A stretch of DNA of 64,000 nt from Hafnia paralvei ATCC 29927 (GCF_001655005.1 NZ_LXET01000016.1:62001-126000); one strand, 5' to 3'; counted from the stretch's first letter, positions 9,311 through 18,658 are shown. Notes: generated by a model not told the origin, from the letters alone. Program-made: numbers and translations.

Positions 9311-9859
9311 ATGAAATTACGTATGGCGTTTCTGGTGACCACGCTTTTTCTTGGCCTTTCATCGGCGTCTTTTAGCCAATCATACGGTTGGAAGGATAAG
9401 AATAACTGCCCCGCAGCGGATACGGCATCAAGGCGTTCAGTGGACGGTTTTGGCGGAATGATGATCATCACCCCAGACGCCGACTGGGAGGAAAAATGGA
9501 ATACGCCTTCAGGCACGTCCCCTTTTTATAAAAAGGTTAATGAAGCAAAAGTGGGTGAGACCATCTATATTCTCAGCTTCTTTTCTAATCCGAAAAGCAG
9601 TCCACGACATGTTGTTAATATCAGTTGCGATATCCAGATAATTCAGCCAGATGGCACCGTGGCGATGACTGAAAAGAATCGTCCTTGTTTTCATGGTGTT
9701 TTAGAGGGCGCTCCAGAGATGATTTACATGACCAATGCTGCCGTTGGTTTTATGGGAGAAGAGAAGGATCCTAAAGGCGTTTGGACGGTGAAGATCACGA
9801 TGAAAGATCAGCTCAGAACTGAACCGGTGATGTTGACGCAAAGCTTCACGCTGAAGTAG
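9311..9859 (+). CDS. Exported protein of unknown function, possibly Ig-like fold
   Basis: A 182-residue protein I do not recognise. It has an N-terminal signal peptide (about residues 1-22: MKLRMAF, a hydrophobic core, SSASFSQ), so it is predicted periplasmic. The mature part has three cysteines (NNCP, ISCDI, RPCFHG) and ends in alternating hydrophobic strands (GVWTVKITMKDQ, LTQSFTLK), suggesting a beta-sandwich. The ATG at 9311 is chosen because AAGGAG lies eight bases upstream; a TTG one codon earlier is rejected. It is divergent from the symporter gene and no neighbour suggests a job. Confidence 0.75.
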   Translation: MKLRMAFLVTTLFLGLSSASFSQSYGWKDKNNCPAADTASRRSVDGFGGMMIITPDADWEEKWNTPSGTSPFYKKVNEAKVGETIYILSFFSNPKSSPRHVVNISCDIQIIQPDGTVAMTEKNRPCFHGVLEGAPEMIYMTNAAVGFMGEEKDPKGVWTVKITMKDQLRTEPVMLTQSFTLK

Positions 9860-9946
9860 TGACGCTGTTTGCTCATGATGTGCTGGGTGTCGATTATTCA
9901 AATAAGCGCAGTCAATCACAGAAGCGAACATATGAAGTTGGCTTTT

Positions 9947-9975
9947 TTGACATCATTGGCAATACTGTTTATGGA
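9947..9975 (+). promoter_or_regulatory. sigma-70 promoter of sbmC
   Basis: A perfect -35 TTGACA (9947-9952), a 17-base spacer and a weak -10 TATGGA (9970-9975). The -10 lies inside the LexA box, so repressor binding would occlude it. Confidence 0.6.
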
Positions 9976-9982
9976 TACAGTT
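9963..9982. promoter_or_regulatory. LexA (SOS) box upstream of sbmC
   Basis: ACTGTTTATGGATACAGT (9964-9981) has the CTG-N10-CAG core at 9965-9980 and a near-perfect LexA palindrome. E. coli sbmC is a known SOS gene, which supports the call. Confidence 0.88.
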
Positions 9983-10023
9983 GTTTCTTGTTCACTCTTT
10001 ATTGTTAAACAGAGGGCGTTACG

Positions 10024-10506
10024 ATGGAGATGATAGTAGAGCAGCGCGCTGAGCGTGTTTTTGCTGGCATTCGAATGGTTGGTCCGCTTGACCAAAATGT
10101 TGGCAAGGGATTCCAAAAGCTATATCAGTGGATCGAAAATAACAATGTTCCAGAGAGTGGCGACTGGATGGCTATTTATTATGACAATCCTGAAGAAGTG
10201 CCACCGGAAGAGATGCGCGTTGATGCCGTGATCTCCGTTGAACCTGATTTCGTTTTACCGGCGAACAGCGAAGGCGTGCGAATCGATACCTTAAAAGGTG
10301 GGCTTTACGCCGTAGCGCAGGCTCACGTTGAGGACGGTGATTTTGGTCGACCGTGGATGGAGTTTTTCAACGACGTGTTGCCTCGTAGTGGCTACGTGCC
10401 GATTAATGCACCCTGTTTTGAAAAATACCACAATGATGGCACTGAAAGTGGCATCTGGGATTTTGAAATGTGCGTGCCGGTGAAGAAGGCCGAAGAGAGT
10501 GCTTGA
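10024..10506 (+). CDS. sbmC: DNA gyrase inhibitor SbmC (GyrI)
   Basis: A 160-residue GyrI-like protein close to E. coli SbmC (157 residues). Matches include RVFAGIRMVGPLDQNVGKGF, MAIYYDNPEEVPPEEMR, LPANSEGV, GGLYAVA and the C-terminal WDFEMCVPV. SbmC binds gyrase, protects against MccB17 and CcdB toxicity, and is induced by DNA damage. The start at 10024 has an AGAGG ribosome site about eight bases upstream; a second ATG at 10030 is possible. A LexA box lies in the upstream promoter. Confidence 0.88.
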   Translation: MEMIVEQRAERVFAGIRMVGPLDQNVGKGFQKLYQWIENNNVPESGDWMAIYYDNPEEVPPEEMRVDAVISVEPDFVLPANSEGVRIDTLKGGLYAVAQAHVEDGDFGRPWMEFFNDVLPRSGYVPINAPCFEKYHNDGTESGIWDFEMCVPVKKAEESA

Positions 10507-10562
10507 TTAGCGGTGAGCACGGTAGGGGCTCCTGACGATACCGCAACTGATAACGAGGGAAT

Positions 10563-11444
10563 ATGTCTCTGACGGAACAGGCTTTTTTTAGCGAGCTCTT
10601 GAGCGGGCTGGTGCTGAATCCACAGCAGCTTAAGCACACGTTTTTTGCTCAACGTTATCAGGATAGCCAAGGCCATCTACAGGGGATGGGTGGCCTTACG
10701 GTAAAATTTCCGCGTCTCGACATTGTTCTGCGCGGAACTTATACCACCAGTGCGCGGTTGAATGACGATGATCTGAGGCATGGAACGTTAACGCATGGCG
10801 ATCTTCTTTTCATCCCTGCATATAGCAACAGCCAGCCAACATGGGAGAAAGACGTTTTATTATTGAGCCTGCTTTTTACTCCGTCATACATTGGCTTTAG
10901 CTTCTTTGATAAACGCGCTGCGTCTGCGGGATTTCATCGGCTGCGTAAATTGGAGGTTCCTCAGCAAAATGCCGGTGAACTGGAGCATATTTTACAAGCA
11001 TTAAGCTATTTAGGGGCGAGAGTCACAGATCCTAATGTGAGTCGATATCTGGTGTTAAGCCTGCTGCATGTGTGTCATAGCCAACTCTGTTTGCCCCCTG
11101 TCAATAAGATACAGCGTGGGGCTTTTCTTTATAAAAGCATCTGTACGTATATTCAGGATAATTATGCTGGCGCATTAAGCCGTGAGAGTACGGCCGCTAT
11201 TTTCAATATAACGGCAAATCATTTGTCTCGTATTTTTCAATTGGAAGGAAATATGAGTTTTATTGATTATTTGCACTGGGTGCGGTTAGGGAAAGCCAAG
11301 ATGATTTTGCAGAAGTATCACTTGAATGTAAATGAGGTTGCTCGCCGCTGTGGTTACAGCGACGGCAACTATTTTTGTCGTTTGTTTAAACGGCAGTTTG
11401 GTTTAACGCCTTCAGAATACAGAAAGCAGTTTCTATCCGTTTAA
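10563..11444 (+). CDS. ypdC: AraC-family regulator YpdC, next to the fry operon
   Basis: A 293-residue regulator with a C-terminal AraC DNA-binding domain (about 190-290): ANHLSRIFQLEGNMSFIDYLHWVRLGKAKM forms the first helix-turn-helix, and NVNEVARRCGYSDGNYFCRLFKRQFGLTPSEYR the second. E. coli ypdC (285 residues) also lies convergent to fryA, so orthology is supported by position as well as family. Its stop overlaps the fryA stop by four bases. The partner two-component genes ypdA and ypdB, upstream of ypdC in E. coli, are absent here and sbmC takes their place. Confidence 0.75.
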   Translation: MSLTEQAFFSELLSGLVLNPQQLKHTFFAQRYQDSQGHLQGMGGLTVKFPRLDIVLRGTYTTSARLNDDDLRHGTLTHGDLLFIPAYSNSQPTWEKDVLLLSLLFTPSYIGFSFFDKRAASAGFHRLRKLEVPQQNAGELEHILQALSYLGARVTDPNVSRYLVLSLLHVCHSQLCLPPVNKIQRGAFLYKSICTYIQDNYAGALSRESTAAIFNITANHLSRIFQLEGNMSFIDYLHWVRLGKAKMILQKYHLNVNEVARRCGYSDGNYFCRLFKRQFGLTPSEYRKQFLSV

Positions 11445-13936
11445 AACGTTAGCTCTGCCTGTAGTAACGCCAAAATCGCGCTGGCATCTGTTGCTGAACG
11501 CATCGCCTCGCGAAATTCTTTTTTCACTAATTTGCGAGCGAGCTGAGAAAACACTTTTACATGGCTGACGCTATCTTGAGCGCCTAGCGTGAGCATAATA
11601 ACGAAATCGACGTTGCCCATTTCCGATTGCCAGTCAATTTCTTGCTCCAGCCGAGCAATACTGATGCTGGAGTGCTTAATGTGAGGCGATTTAGTATGCG
11701 GAATGGCAAAACCAAAACCGACTCCGGTGGTGACAATATCTTCGCGCTGCCAAATATCCTCCTCGAGTTCTATCGGATTATCAGTACGATCTTGCATGGC
11801 TAGATTGCCGCACAGGTACTGGATAACTTGCTCTTTGCGCGTCATGTGGGCAGGAGCGATGATGTTTTCAAGAGCGAGCAACGGTTTCTGATCTGCTGGG
11901 ATCGCCAATGAATCGAGCAAGATCTCTATCTCTTCCGCTGATTTGCACTCACAAGCATGATTGGCCAAGGTAATGCATTCTTGAGCATTAAGTTTTCGAG
12001 CGAGCTCTTTGACCGCCGGAATGCGCGCACTGCTCATGCTCAGTTCATCGAGGCCAAGACCAATGAGCAACGGCAGATAGCGAGTTTCGCCACCGAGTTC
12101 CCCACATAGACCAACCCAACGTTCGCGCCGGTGAGCAACATCAATAATCTGGCGCAGCATGCGTAAGAATGACGGAGTGATAGGGTTATACAGGTGGGCA
12201 ACGCGCTGATTATTGCGATCCACGGCATAGAGGTACTGTGTCATGTCATTGGAGCCTACGCTGAAGAAATCAACTTCATCGCAGAAATGATCGATGATAA
12301 AGCACACTGAAGGCACTTCGACCATAATACCGAGCTCAATGGTTTCTGCATAACGTAACCCTTCATTTTTCAGCGATTGCTGGGCTGCATTGATTTGCTG
12401 TTTGACCCATAAAATCTCATCCAGCGTGTGCACCATAGGGATCATTAAACGGGCATAGCCCACGGTGGCAGCACGCAAAATAGCGCGTAGTTGAATAGTG
12501 AATAGCTCGGTGAACTCTGGATAAATGCGCACGGCGCGATAGCCAAGGAATGGGTTTTCTTCCTGTGGGATATTGAGATAGCTGATTTTTTTATCACCAC
12601 CGATGTCCATGGTTCGGAAAATAACTGGGTGGTTGTCCGCATTCATTAACACTTGCTGATAGGCTTCGAACTGCTCTTGTTCATCAGGCGCTTTGTCACG
12701 ATCCATAAATAGCATTTCGGTGCGGAATAAGCCGACGCCCTCTGCGCCGTGGGTAAATGCCGCAGGCGCTTCTTGAGCGGTGCCAATATTTGCGCCTATC
12801 TCTAAACAGCGACCATCGCGTGTCACTGCAGGTAAGTCAGCCATTTTAAGCTGTCGAATTCGATTTTTTTCTTCGAGCTGCATGGCAACGGCAAAGTAAT
12901 GGCGCACTTCGTCGCTAGGCTCAGTAACCAAAACGCCAAACTGAGCATCAATAAATACGTCTTTGTCATCTAGCTGTTGTAAGGCTTCCAGTTCGATGCC
13001 GGATAATACCGGGATGCCAAATGAGCGGGCGAGGATCAGCGTATGCGATGTGCGGCCCGTTTGGGCTAAAACCATGCCCTGTAGATATTGCCGATCCAAG
13101 CTTAAAAATTGGCTGGGTGTAATATCATCGGCGGCAATAATCGTTGGCTTATATAGTGTTAATGGCGTACCCAAGTTAAGGGTTGGGTACGCGACCTGCA
13201 GCAACTGTGCTGTGATATCACGAATATCCTGTACGCGCTCCCGTAGATATTCGCTGGCTGAATTGGCTAATTTTCCGCATACCTCTTCCATATTTTCAAT
13301 GGCGGCAATGGCTAAACTGCATTTACGTTGCTTCAGATGGCGCACAATATTTTGGCTAAACTCTTTGTCCTGAATTAACGAGAGATGCGCATTGATAATG
13401 GTTTTACTTTGCCCCTTCAGGTTCGCCAACTGTTGGTTTAGCCGTTCGGCTAAGGTGATGATGCTGTGTTCAAGTAAGAGTAAATCTTGCACGGTGGCAG
13501 GTTGTGACTTGTACACATCAAGGCTAGTGTGACGATAGATAAAAAGTGCACCATGCCCAAGGCCGTCTGATAAGCCATAGCCTTGAATCAGCGAGGGCTG
13601 AAAGCGAGAAAGAGAGCGTGGCAGCGCGCGCGAGGTGGCGGCGACGGCGGGTTCGGGTTCGCTATCACTCTCGGCAAAACGTTGTTCAATATAAAGGCCG
13701 AGTGCGCGATAAGCTTTTTCTTCATCATGACCATGAATTTCAAGCTGACAGGCGTCGTTGAATAATGTCCCCGTGCCGATGAGTGCCAATGAGCTTTTAG
13801 CATCGGCACGGTGCGCTAACCGTTGGTTAATAAAGATAATCTCACTATCAAACTGACTGCACTGTTCTTTAAGTTCATAGGCAGGGCGGGCGTGCAGACC
13901 GTTAGGCAGAGGACAGAGAAACGCTATCTTTAACAT
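11441..13936 (-). CDS. fryA: Multiphosphoryl PTS protein FryA (HPr-EI-EIIA fusion)
   Basis: An 831-residue fusion, the same length as E. coli FryA. The N-terminal HPr-like domain has the phospho-His site His15 (NGLHARPA). The enzyme I domain has its phospho-His at about 298 (GRTSHTLILARSFGIPVLSG) and a C-terminal PEP-binding site with CGELGGE. The C-terminal fructose-type EIIA domain has His747 (FAIPHTKSPH). It would carry phosphate from PEP to the FryB/FryC permease without the general PTS proteins. It is the last gene of the operon fryB-fryC-ypdF-ypdE-fryA. The sugar taken up is not known. Confidence 0.93.
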   Translation of the reverse strand: MLKIAFLCPLPNGLHARPAYELKEQCSQFDSEIIFINQRLAHRADAKSSLALIGTGTLFNDACQLEIHGHDEEKAYRALGLYIEQRFAESDSEPEPAVAATSRALPRSLSRFQPSLIQGYGLSDGLGHGALFIYRHTSLDVYKSQPATVQDLLLLEHSIITLAERLNQQLANLKGQSKTIINAHLSLIQDKEFSQNIVRHLKQRKCSLAIAAIENMEEVCGKLANSASEYLRERVQDIRDITAQLLQVAYPTLNLGTPLTLYKPTIIAADDITPSQFLSLDRQYLQGMVLAQTGRTSHTLILARSFGIPVLSGIELEALQQLDDKDVFIDAQFGVLVTEPSDEVRHYFAVAMQLEEKNRIRQLKMADLPAVTRDGRCLEIGANIGTAQEAPAAFTHGAEGVGLFRTEMLFMDRDKAPDEQEQFEAYQQVLMNADNHPVIFRTMDIGGDKKISYLNIPQEENPFLGYRAVRIYPEFTELFTIQLRAILRAATVGYARLMIPMVHTLDEILWVKQQINAAQQSLKNEGLRYAETIELGIMVEVPSVCFIIDHFCDEVDFFSVGSNDMTQYLYAVDRNNQRVAHLYNPITPSFLRMLRQIIDVAHRRERWVGLCGELGGETRYLPLLIGLGLDELSMSSARIPAVKELARKLNAQECITLANHACECKSAEEIEILLDSLAIPADQKPLLALENIIAPAHMTRKEQVIQYLCGNLAMQDRTDNPIELEEDIWQREDIVTTGVGFGFAIPHTKSPHIKHSSISIARLEQEIDWQSEMGNVDFVIMLTLGAQDSVSHVKVFSQLARKLVKKEFREAMRSATDASAILALLQAELTF

Positions 13937-13963
13937 GATGGTAAATCCTTTTCTGAAGCCGAG

Positions 13964-15007
13964 TTAATGCGAAAAATCCGTCAGGTGCTGCACTGAATCT
14001 GAATTTAGCTGCTTTATCAAAGCGATTAACAGTTGTTGGGTTTGCTCAAGATCGCGCAAATCAGCGATAGAAGCTGCGCAGTGTCCATGACGCGTAGGCG
14101 CGCCTAAAACCGCCGTTGGGATACCACGACCACACAGATGGACATTGCCTCCGTCGGTGCCACCGTTGCTGAACATATCGGTTTGTAGTGGGATATGATG
14201 TTGCAACGCGATATCTTGGATAAAACCCAGAAGGTGAGGGGAGGGAATCATCGTTTTATCGTACATCACCAACATTGGCCCTTGACCAATCTGGCGATGG
14301 TTGGCAGCGCCATAATCAAAGTTTTTCGCCCAGCAGGCGGTATCGAGAATCAACGCTAAATCGGGTTTGATGATATTGGCCGCTGTTTTCCCTCCACGCA
14401 TTCCAACCTCTTCGCTTGACGAAGCCACGAGCCAGATTTCCGCGTTTAACGCTACGTCGCACAATGCGTGCAACAATTCGATCAGCAGGTAGCATCCAAG
14501 CCGGTCATCGAAAGCCTTACCCATGATTCTGGAATTTGGCGTCAATATTTTAAAATCACTATCATAGGTAACACGGTCGCCGATTCTTACACCGCTGTTG
14601 TTCACTTCCTCGGCGGATGTTGCACCAATATCAACGCATAGGTTTCGTGATTCACCGCCATGGAGTTCCGCATCCAATAGGCCATGAACTTTATTGCCCT
14701 GTTGGGTGGTGATACGTACTGGCTGCATAAAACGTGCGAGTTGACGGACGTTGCCGATCGGGATGACTTCAATTGCGCCTTCGCGCGTGATGTTGCGCAC
14801 CATAAAACCGACTTCATCCATATGAGCACATATCATGATCTTTGGCCCAGTGGATTGGTTTAGCCTAATCAACGTGGAACCCAGCCCATCAAAAGAAATC
14901 GGTTTATTGCACTGTTTGGCATGTGTAATCAGGATGTCTCGCACTTCCTGCTCGGACGATGCGATCGCATCGGCGTTAGATAATGCCTGTAGTAATTCGA
15001 TATTCAT
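13964..15007 (-). CDS. ypdE: M42-family aminopeptidase YpdE
   Basis: A 347-residue metallo-aminopeptidase of family M42, orthologous to E. coli YpdE. Metal-site segments are visible: [41 protein letters not shown] and the late TRHGHC. The family removes N-terminal residues from peptides as large tetrahedral cytosolic assemblies. It overlaps ypdF by four bases, so the two peptidases are probably translationally coupled inside a PTS operon. Confidence 0.9.
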   Translation of the reverse strand: MNIELLQALSNADAIASSEQEVRDILITHAKQCNKPISFDGLGSTLIRLNQSTGPKIMICAHMDEVGFMVRNITREGAIEVIPIGNVRQLARFMQPVRITTQQGNKVHGLLDAELHGGESRNLCVDIGATSAEEVNNSGVRIGDRVTYDSDFKILTPNSRIMGKAFDDRLGCYLLIELLHALCDVALNAEIWLVASSSEEVGMRGGKTAANIIKPDLALILDTACWAKNFDYGAANHRQIGQGPMLVMYDKTMIPSPHLLGFIQDIALQHHIPLQTDMFSNGGTDGGNVHLCGRGIPTAVLGAPTRHGHCAASIADLRDLEQTQQLLIALIKQLNSDSVQHLTDFSH

Positions 15008-16155
15008 TGGGCTTCTCCCCCTGTAAGCTGCAACTGCTTGGGCATCTGATATAAAACCTCACAGCCGTTTTCAGTGACTAGCACGACATCTTCGATACGA
15101 ACACCACCACGCTCGGGTAGATAAATGCCTGGCTCAACGGTGAGTAGCATTCCGGGCTGTAATTGAGTGGTATCGTTCGGGGAAAATCGCGAGTTTTCAT
15201 GGACATCAATGCCAATCGCATGACCTGTGTTATGAGAGAAACGGTCACCATACCCCGCAGAGCTAATGACATCGCGGGCGGCCCTATCGACGTCACAGCA
15301 ACGCACCCCTGGACGAATGGCGGCAATAGCGGCGAGTTGGGCTTGTAGAACGATTTGGTAGATTCCATACAGAGGATGTTCTTCAATGGCCTGTGGTTGA
15401 GAACCGCTGACGAGAAACGTTCGAGTCATATCGGAACAGTAGCCTTGGTGTTGGGCACCAAAATCAAGAGTGATAAATTCACCGGCTTGGACTCTTTTTG
15501 TTGATGCCTTCGCATGTGGCATTGCACCGCGAATACCGCTCGCGACGATAGTGTCGAAGGCGGTTTTTTCAGCGCCCTCATTCTTCATAAACCACTCGAG
15601 CTCTGTTGCGATCTGATGTTCTGTCATGCCCGGCTGAATGTAGTGACGGATATAAGCACAGGCTCGGTCTGCAATCAGACAAGCTGATTTTAACGTGCTA
15701 ATTTCCGACGCGTTTTTGATTTGGCGCAGGACATCTACATCGACGGGTTTCAGCTCGACACTCATACTTTCCATCAGTTTTATGCTGTCGCTGTAGCTCA
15801 AATGTTGGCCTTCAAAGCCGACTTGCTCGAGGTTTTCAGATGCAATAATTTGGTTGATGTGGTCTGCGGCGCTGTTTTGGCCATCAATTAAATGGAGCTG
15901 ATAATCGTCTGATTTAGCCGATAACTCCTGTATATAGCGAGAATCAACCAGAATGTGCTGACTGGTGCGAGTGATAAAGACATAACCAGATGCGCTAAGT
16001 AATCCCGTATGAGCAAACTTATTCTGTTTTGAATTAACGATCACCGCATCCAAATTTTGCTGTTTCAACCATGAATGATAGCGTGAGATAGCGGTGAGAG
16101 AAGGTTGGTGCATGACATGCTCGCTTAGCTCGGAAGGATAAATTTGGAGTGTCAT
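15004..16155 (-). CDS. ypdF: M24-family Xaa-Pro aminopeptidase YpdF
   Basis: A 383-residue creatinase-fold aminopeptidase orthologous to E. coli YpdF (361 residues), which removes N-terminal methionine and cleaves Xaa-Pro. The dinuclear metal ligands are in [39 protein letters not shown] and VRIEDVVLV. About 20 extra N-terminal residues precede the E. coli start. An internal ATG at 16113 would give 369 residues, and neither start has a strong ribosome site. It overlaps ypdE by four bases. Confidence 0.88.
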   Translation of the reverse strand: MTLQIYPSELSEHVMHQPSLTAISRYHSWLKQQNLDAVIVNSKQNKFAHTGLLSASGYVFITRTSQHILVDSRYIQELSAKSDDYQLHLIDGQNSAADHINQIIASENLEQVGFEGQHLSYSDSIKLMESMSVELKPVDVDVLRQIKNASEISTLKSACLIADRACAYIRHYIQPGMTEHQIATELEWFMKNEGAEKTAFDTIVASGIRGAMPHAKASTKRVQAGEFITLDFGAQHQGYCSDMTRTFLVSGSQPQAIEEHPLYGIYQIVLQAQLAAIAAIRPGVRCCDVDRAARDVISSAGYGDRFSHNTGHAIGIDVHENSRFSPNDTTQLQPGMLLTVEPGIYLPERGGVRIEDVVLVTENGCEVLYQMPKQLQLTGGEAQ

Positions 16156-16210
16156 CCGCTACCGTTCGTCAGGGGACGCGAGTAGTAGCGGTGACGCGCT
16201 GAGTTCTGAA

Positions 16211-17467
16211 TCAGGACATAGCCTCGATATGCAACTTGCCTTTTTTATACAGAATATTGCGGATGAAGATGGTAATCAGCGCGGTCAATACTGCACCTAA
16301 GGCAATGCCGAACATATAAGCGCCTAAATTACTGACTAAAGGCCATGCCCAAATGGCCGACTCAGGAAACCACTGCACTGCACCTAATGCTACGGCGGCA
16401 GTAGAACCAACGATTGCACCTGTCATGTATGCCGGAATTGAGGCTAATGGACTTTCGAGCAAGAAGGGAATTGCCCCTTCGCTGATCCCCATGAATGCGA
16501 GAAATATCGCGGTTTTTCCCTGTGGATAGAGCTGGCTGCTAAATAAACGACGGCCCGTTAAACGGCGGTCAATTAATGTTGCCAGCCCTAAGCCAATCGG
16601 TGGGATGACGATAGCGATAGCGCGTGCGGTAACCGGTAGCACGTGATCTGTCGTGAAACTAAAGGCGATAAACCCCGCGGCTTTATTAATTGGGCCACCG
16701 AGGTCGATTGCGGTCGTTGCTGAAATCCCCGCCGCATACATCAGAACGCCTTTATCACCAGCGGCTTGTAACAACACGCGAATGCATGCGTTTACCCAGC
16801 CGCCAAACGGCGTAATGATGTAATACATTGTCAGCATGACAAAAATGGCAGAGAGAATAGGCAGTAAAAATGTGGTTTTAAATGCCAGCAGATATTGTGG
16901 CAATTGGATTTTTGCATTCATCCATTTCACTAAGTACCCTGCGGCGATAGCAATAATCAGCGCACCGATAAAGGTGGAAGGAACCGGTGAATGGGTAACC
17001 CATTGTAGTTTGCTGAGATCCCAGGTGAGTTCAGGCGTTGGCTGAGTTGCGATTAGCCCACCGATGAAGCCCGCGGGAAAGGCCAGCTTTCCGCCGATAG
17101 AATTGGCGACAAACGCCGAAAACATCGGGATAGCAAAACTAAATAGAATGCCGCCAAAGGACTGCGACAGATAAGCGAACTTCATCAAGGATAAATTAAA
17201 TCCAACATACTTGCCGGTATTGATGGCGTCCAGAATCCCCATATCAGGGGGGACATCGAGCCACGCGTAGGCAATGAGCTGGGAGAAGGCTAGGATGACG
17301 CCCCCCATAATCAGCGTTGGTACCATACGTGAAATACCAGACATCACGTGCTGAGGTAAATCGCCCCAGATACTTGTTTTTGCCGTTGGAGTTGATGCCG
17401 GATTCGCTGTCAGTGAAGCACCGCCATTTGCTGAGGGATTCACTGCACTCCTTTTTTTAATCGCCAT
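16211..17467 (-). CDS. fryC: Fructose-like PTS EIIC permease FryC
   Basis: A 418-residue integral membrane permease of the fructose-type EIIC family. Conserved segments include GDLPQHVMSGISRMVPTLIMGG, GGILFSFAIPMFSAF, FPAGFIGGL and MGISEGAIPFLLESP, with about nine to ten hydrophobic segments. It has a Ser/Thr/Ala-rich N-terminal tail of about 33 residues. It moves a sugar across the inner membrane while FryB phosphorylates it. The gene sits 48 bases after fryB. Confidence 0.9.
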   Translation of the reverse strand: MAIKKRSAVNPSANGGASLTANPASTPTAKTSIWGDLPQHVMSGISRMVPTLIMGGVILAFSQLIAYAWLDVPPDMGILDAINTGKYVGFNLSLMKFAYLSQSFGGILFSFAIPMFSAFVANSIGGKLAFPAGFIGGLIATQPTPELTWDLSKLQWVTHSPVPSTFIGALIIAIAAGYLVKWMNAKIQLPQYLLAFKTTFLLPILSAIFVMLTMYYIITPFGGWVNACIRVLLQAAGDKGVLMYAAGISATTAIDLGGPINKAAGFIAFSFTTDHVLPVTARAIAIVIPPIGLGLATLIDRRLTGRRLFSSQLYPQGKTAIFLAFMGISEGAIPFLLESPLASIPAYMTGAIVGSTAAVALGAVQWFPESAIWAWPLVSNLGAYMFGIALGAVLTALITIFIRNILYKKGKLHIEAMS

Positions 17468-17515
17468 TGATAGTTATCCCTAATGATGTGATTGAAAGTC
17501 AGAAGCGAATATTGA

Positions 17516-17839
17516 TTAGCCAGCCTGAATCATTTCTTCGATTTCTTTGATAATCCCGTCTGCGTTTTTAATCGCATCTTGTAGTGTGATTTCATACACA
17601 TCACGGTTCTCAAAGCGTTCATTATCTTCCGGAGTGATGGCGACCGAGTGAATGATGATGTCTGCTTCTGCGATATCTTGTGCGGTTAAACGGTTCTCGA
17701 TGCCATCAGCACCCTGAGTCTCGATTTTTATCTGGTCATAGCCTGCGGCTTTGGCGGCATCTTCCAGCGCTTGCGCCGCCATGAAGGTATGAGCTAATCC
17801 CATTGGACATGCACACAATGCGATAAATTTTTTTGACAT
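17516..17839 (-). CDS. fryB: Fructose-like PTS EIIB protein FryB
   Basis: A 107-residue EIIB protein nearly identical in layout to E. coli FryB. The phosphocysteine is Cys11 (CACPMGLAHTFMAA). The ATG at 17839 matches the FryB N-terminus and has AGAGG five bases upstream; a GTG two codons earlier is less likely. It is the first gene of the fry operon. Confidence 0.92.
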   Translation of the reverse strand: MSKKFIALCACPMGLAHTFMAAQALEDAAKAAGYDQIKIETQGADGIENRLTAQDIAEADIIIHSVAITPEDNERFENRDVYEITLQDAIKNADGIIKEIEEMIQAG

Positions 17840-17934
17840 AAACACCTCTGCGTTAGGTATTGGGGAGGATTGCTCTCGTTTCGGGAGAGCGAAGCGATGA
17901 AAGGAGTATGGCGGCTAAGAAAGGGCATAGGTTA

Positions 17935-17961
17935 TTGGACAAAACCTGCATTTACTGGACA
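17935..17961. promoter_or_regulatory. Direct repeats upstream of fryB, possible activator site
   Basis: TTGGACA (17935-17941) and CTGGACA (17955-17961) repeat in the same orientation 20 bases apart, and each is followed by TGCA. Two-turn spacing of direct repeats is typical of AraC-family sites. YpdC is the obvious candidate binder, by inference. Confidence 0.35.
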
Positions 17962-18100
17962 TTTGCACCACTAATATTGAAGTGTGAGCTGACTCGCATT
18001 GCAAGGATGAGCGTGTGACAGAAGGACTAGAGTTGCATGATGGGATGAGGTAGCTCACTATACGCAGGCTTTTTTTATTTCATTCCAATCGGCTTATCGC

Positions 18101-18457
18101 ATGAATATCAATCGTTTTTGTTACCTTCTTCTTGTTTTGGCTGCGGTTGGCAGTCTGTTCTCGATGCATCCGTTGGTGATGTGGTGCTTGTTGCTCAATG
18201 CGTTAACGCTGATTATTTATGGCATAGATAAACTCGCCGCCGTGAAGTCATGGCAACGTGTTCCAGAAATGACGCTACTCTTTTTCGGACTGATTGGCGG
18301 TTGGGTAGGTGCGATTCTCGGCCAGCAGATTTTTCGCCATAAGACACAGAAACAACCGTATAAAACTTACTTCATCATTACGGTGATTTTGAATTTGGCG
18401 GTAACGCTTGGCGCGATGTATTGGGTTTATCAGTATGGGATTGGCGTGCAGTGGTAG
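18101..18457 (+). CDS. DUF1294 small membrane protein
   Basis: A 118-residue inner-membrane protein of the DUF1294 family with three to four hydrophobic segments. The family pattern YGIDKLAA, RVPEMTLLFFGLIGGWVGAI and FRHKTQKQPYKTYF is plain. Its function is unknown. It stands alone, convergent with sbcC, at the right edge of the block that separates mak from sbcC. Confidence 0.82.
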   Translation: MNINRFCYLLLVLAAVGSLFSMHPLVMWCLLLNALTLIIYGIDKLAAVKSWQRVPEMTLLFFGLIGGWVGAILGQQIFRHKTQKQPYKTYFIITVILNLAVTLGAMYWVYQYGIGVQW

Positions 18458-18466
18458 GGGGAGAAT

Positions 18467-18613
18467 TTCGTGCGCCTAATGCACTGAAATCTGATGAACA
18501 GTGCGCTGGCGCCCCTCATCGTTCGCCCATGTCAGCAATCTCATGAAAGCGCAGTTGCTGACTGGCGAACGAAACATTACACGGCCTTTCCATAAACGAC
18601 AGGCGGTCGAAAC
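18467..18613. repeat. Structured intergenic repeat, short copy
   Basis: It opens with TTTCGTGCGCCTAATGCACT and ends with an ATAAACGACAGGCG segment; both ends recur at 43696-44171. Between them, CGTTCGCC and GTCAGCAA (18520-18538) pair exactly with TTGCTGAC and GGCGAACG (18555-18571), forming a long hairpin. It sits between convergent DUF1294 and sbcC. Confidence 0.65.
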
Positions 18614-18658
18614 TTACTCCATCCACTCATAGACTCTCTTCAGCCGTCGGTGAAACCT

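Noticed and set aside
12963..13373. A 136-codon plus-strand frame opposite fryA
   Set aside because: It is a shadow of the enzyme I domain, Cys/Ser-rich with no known fold.
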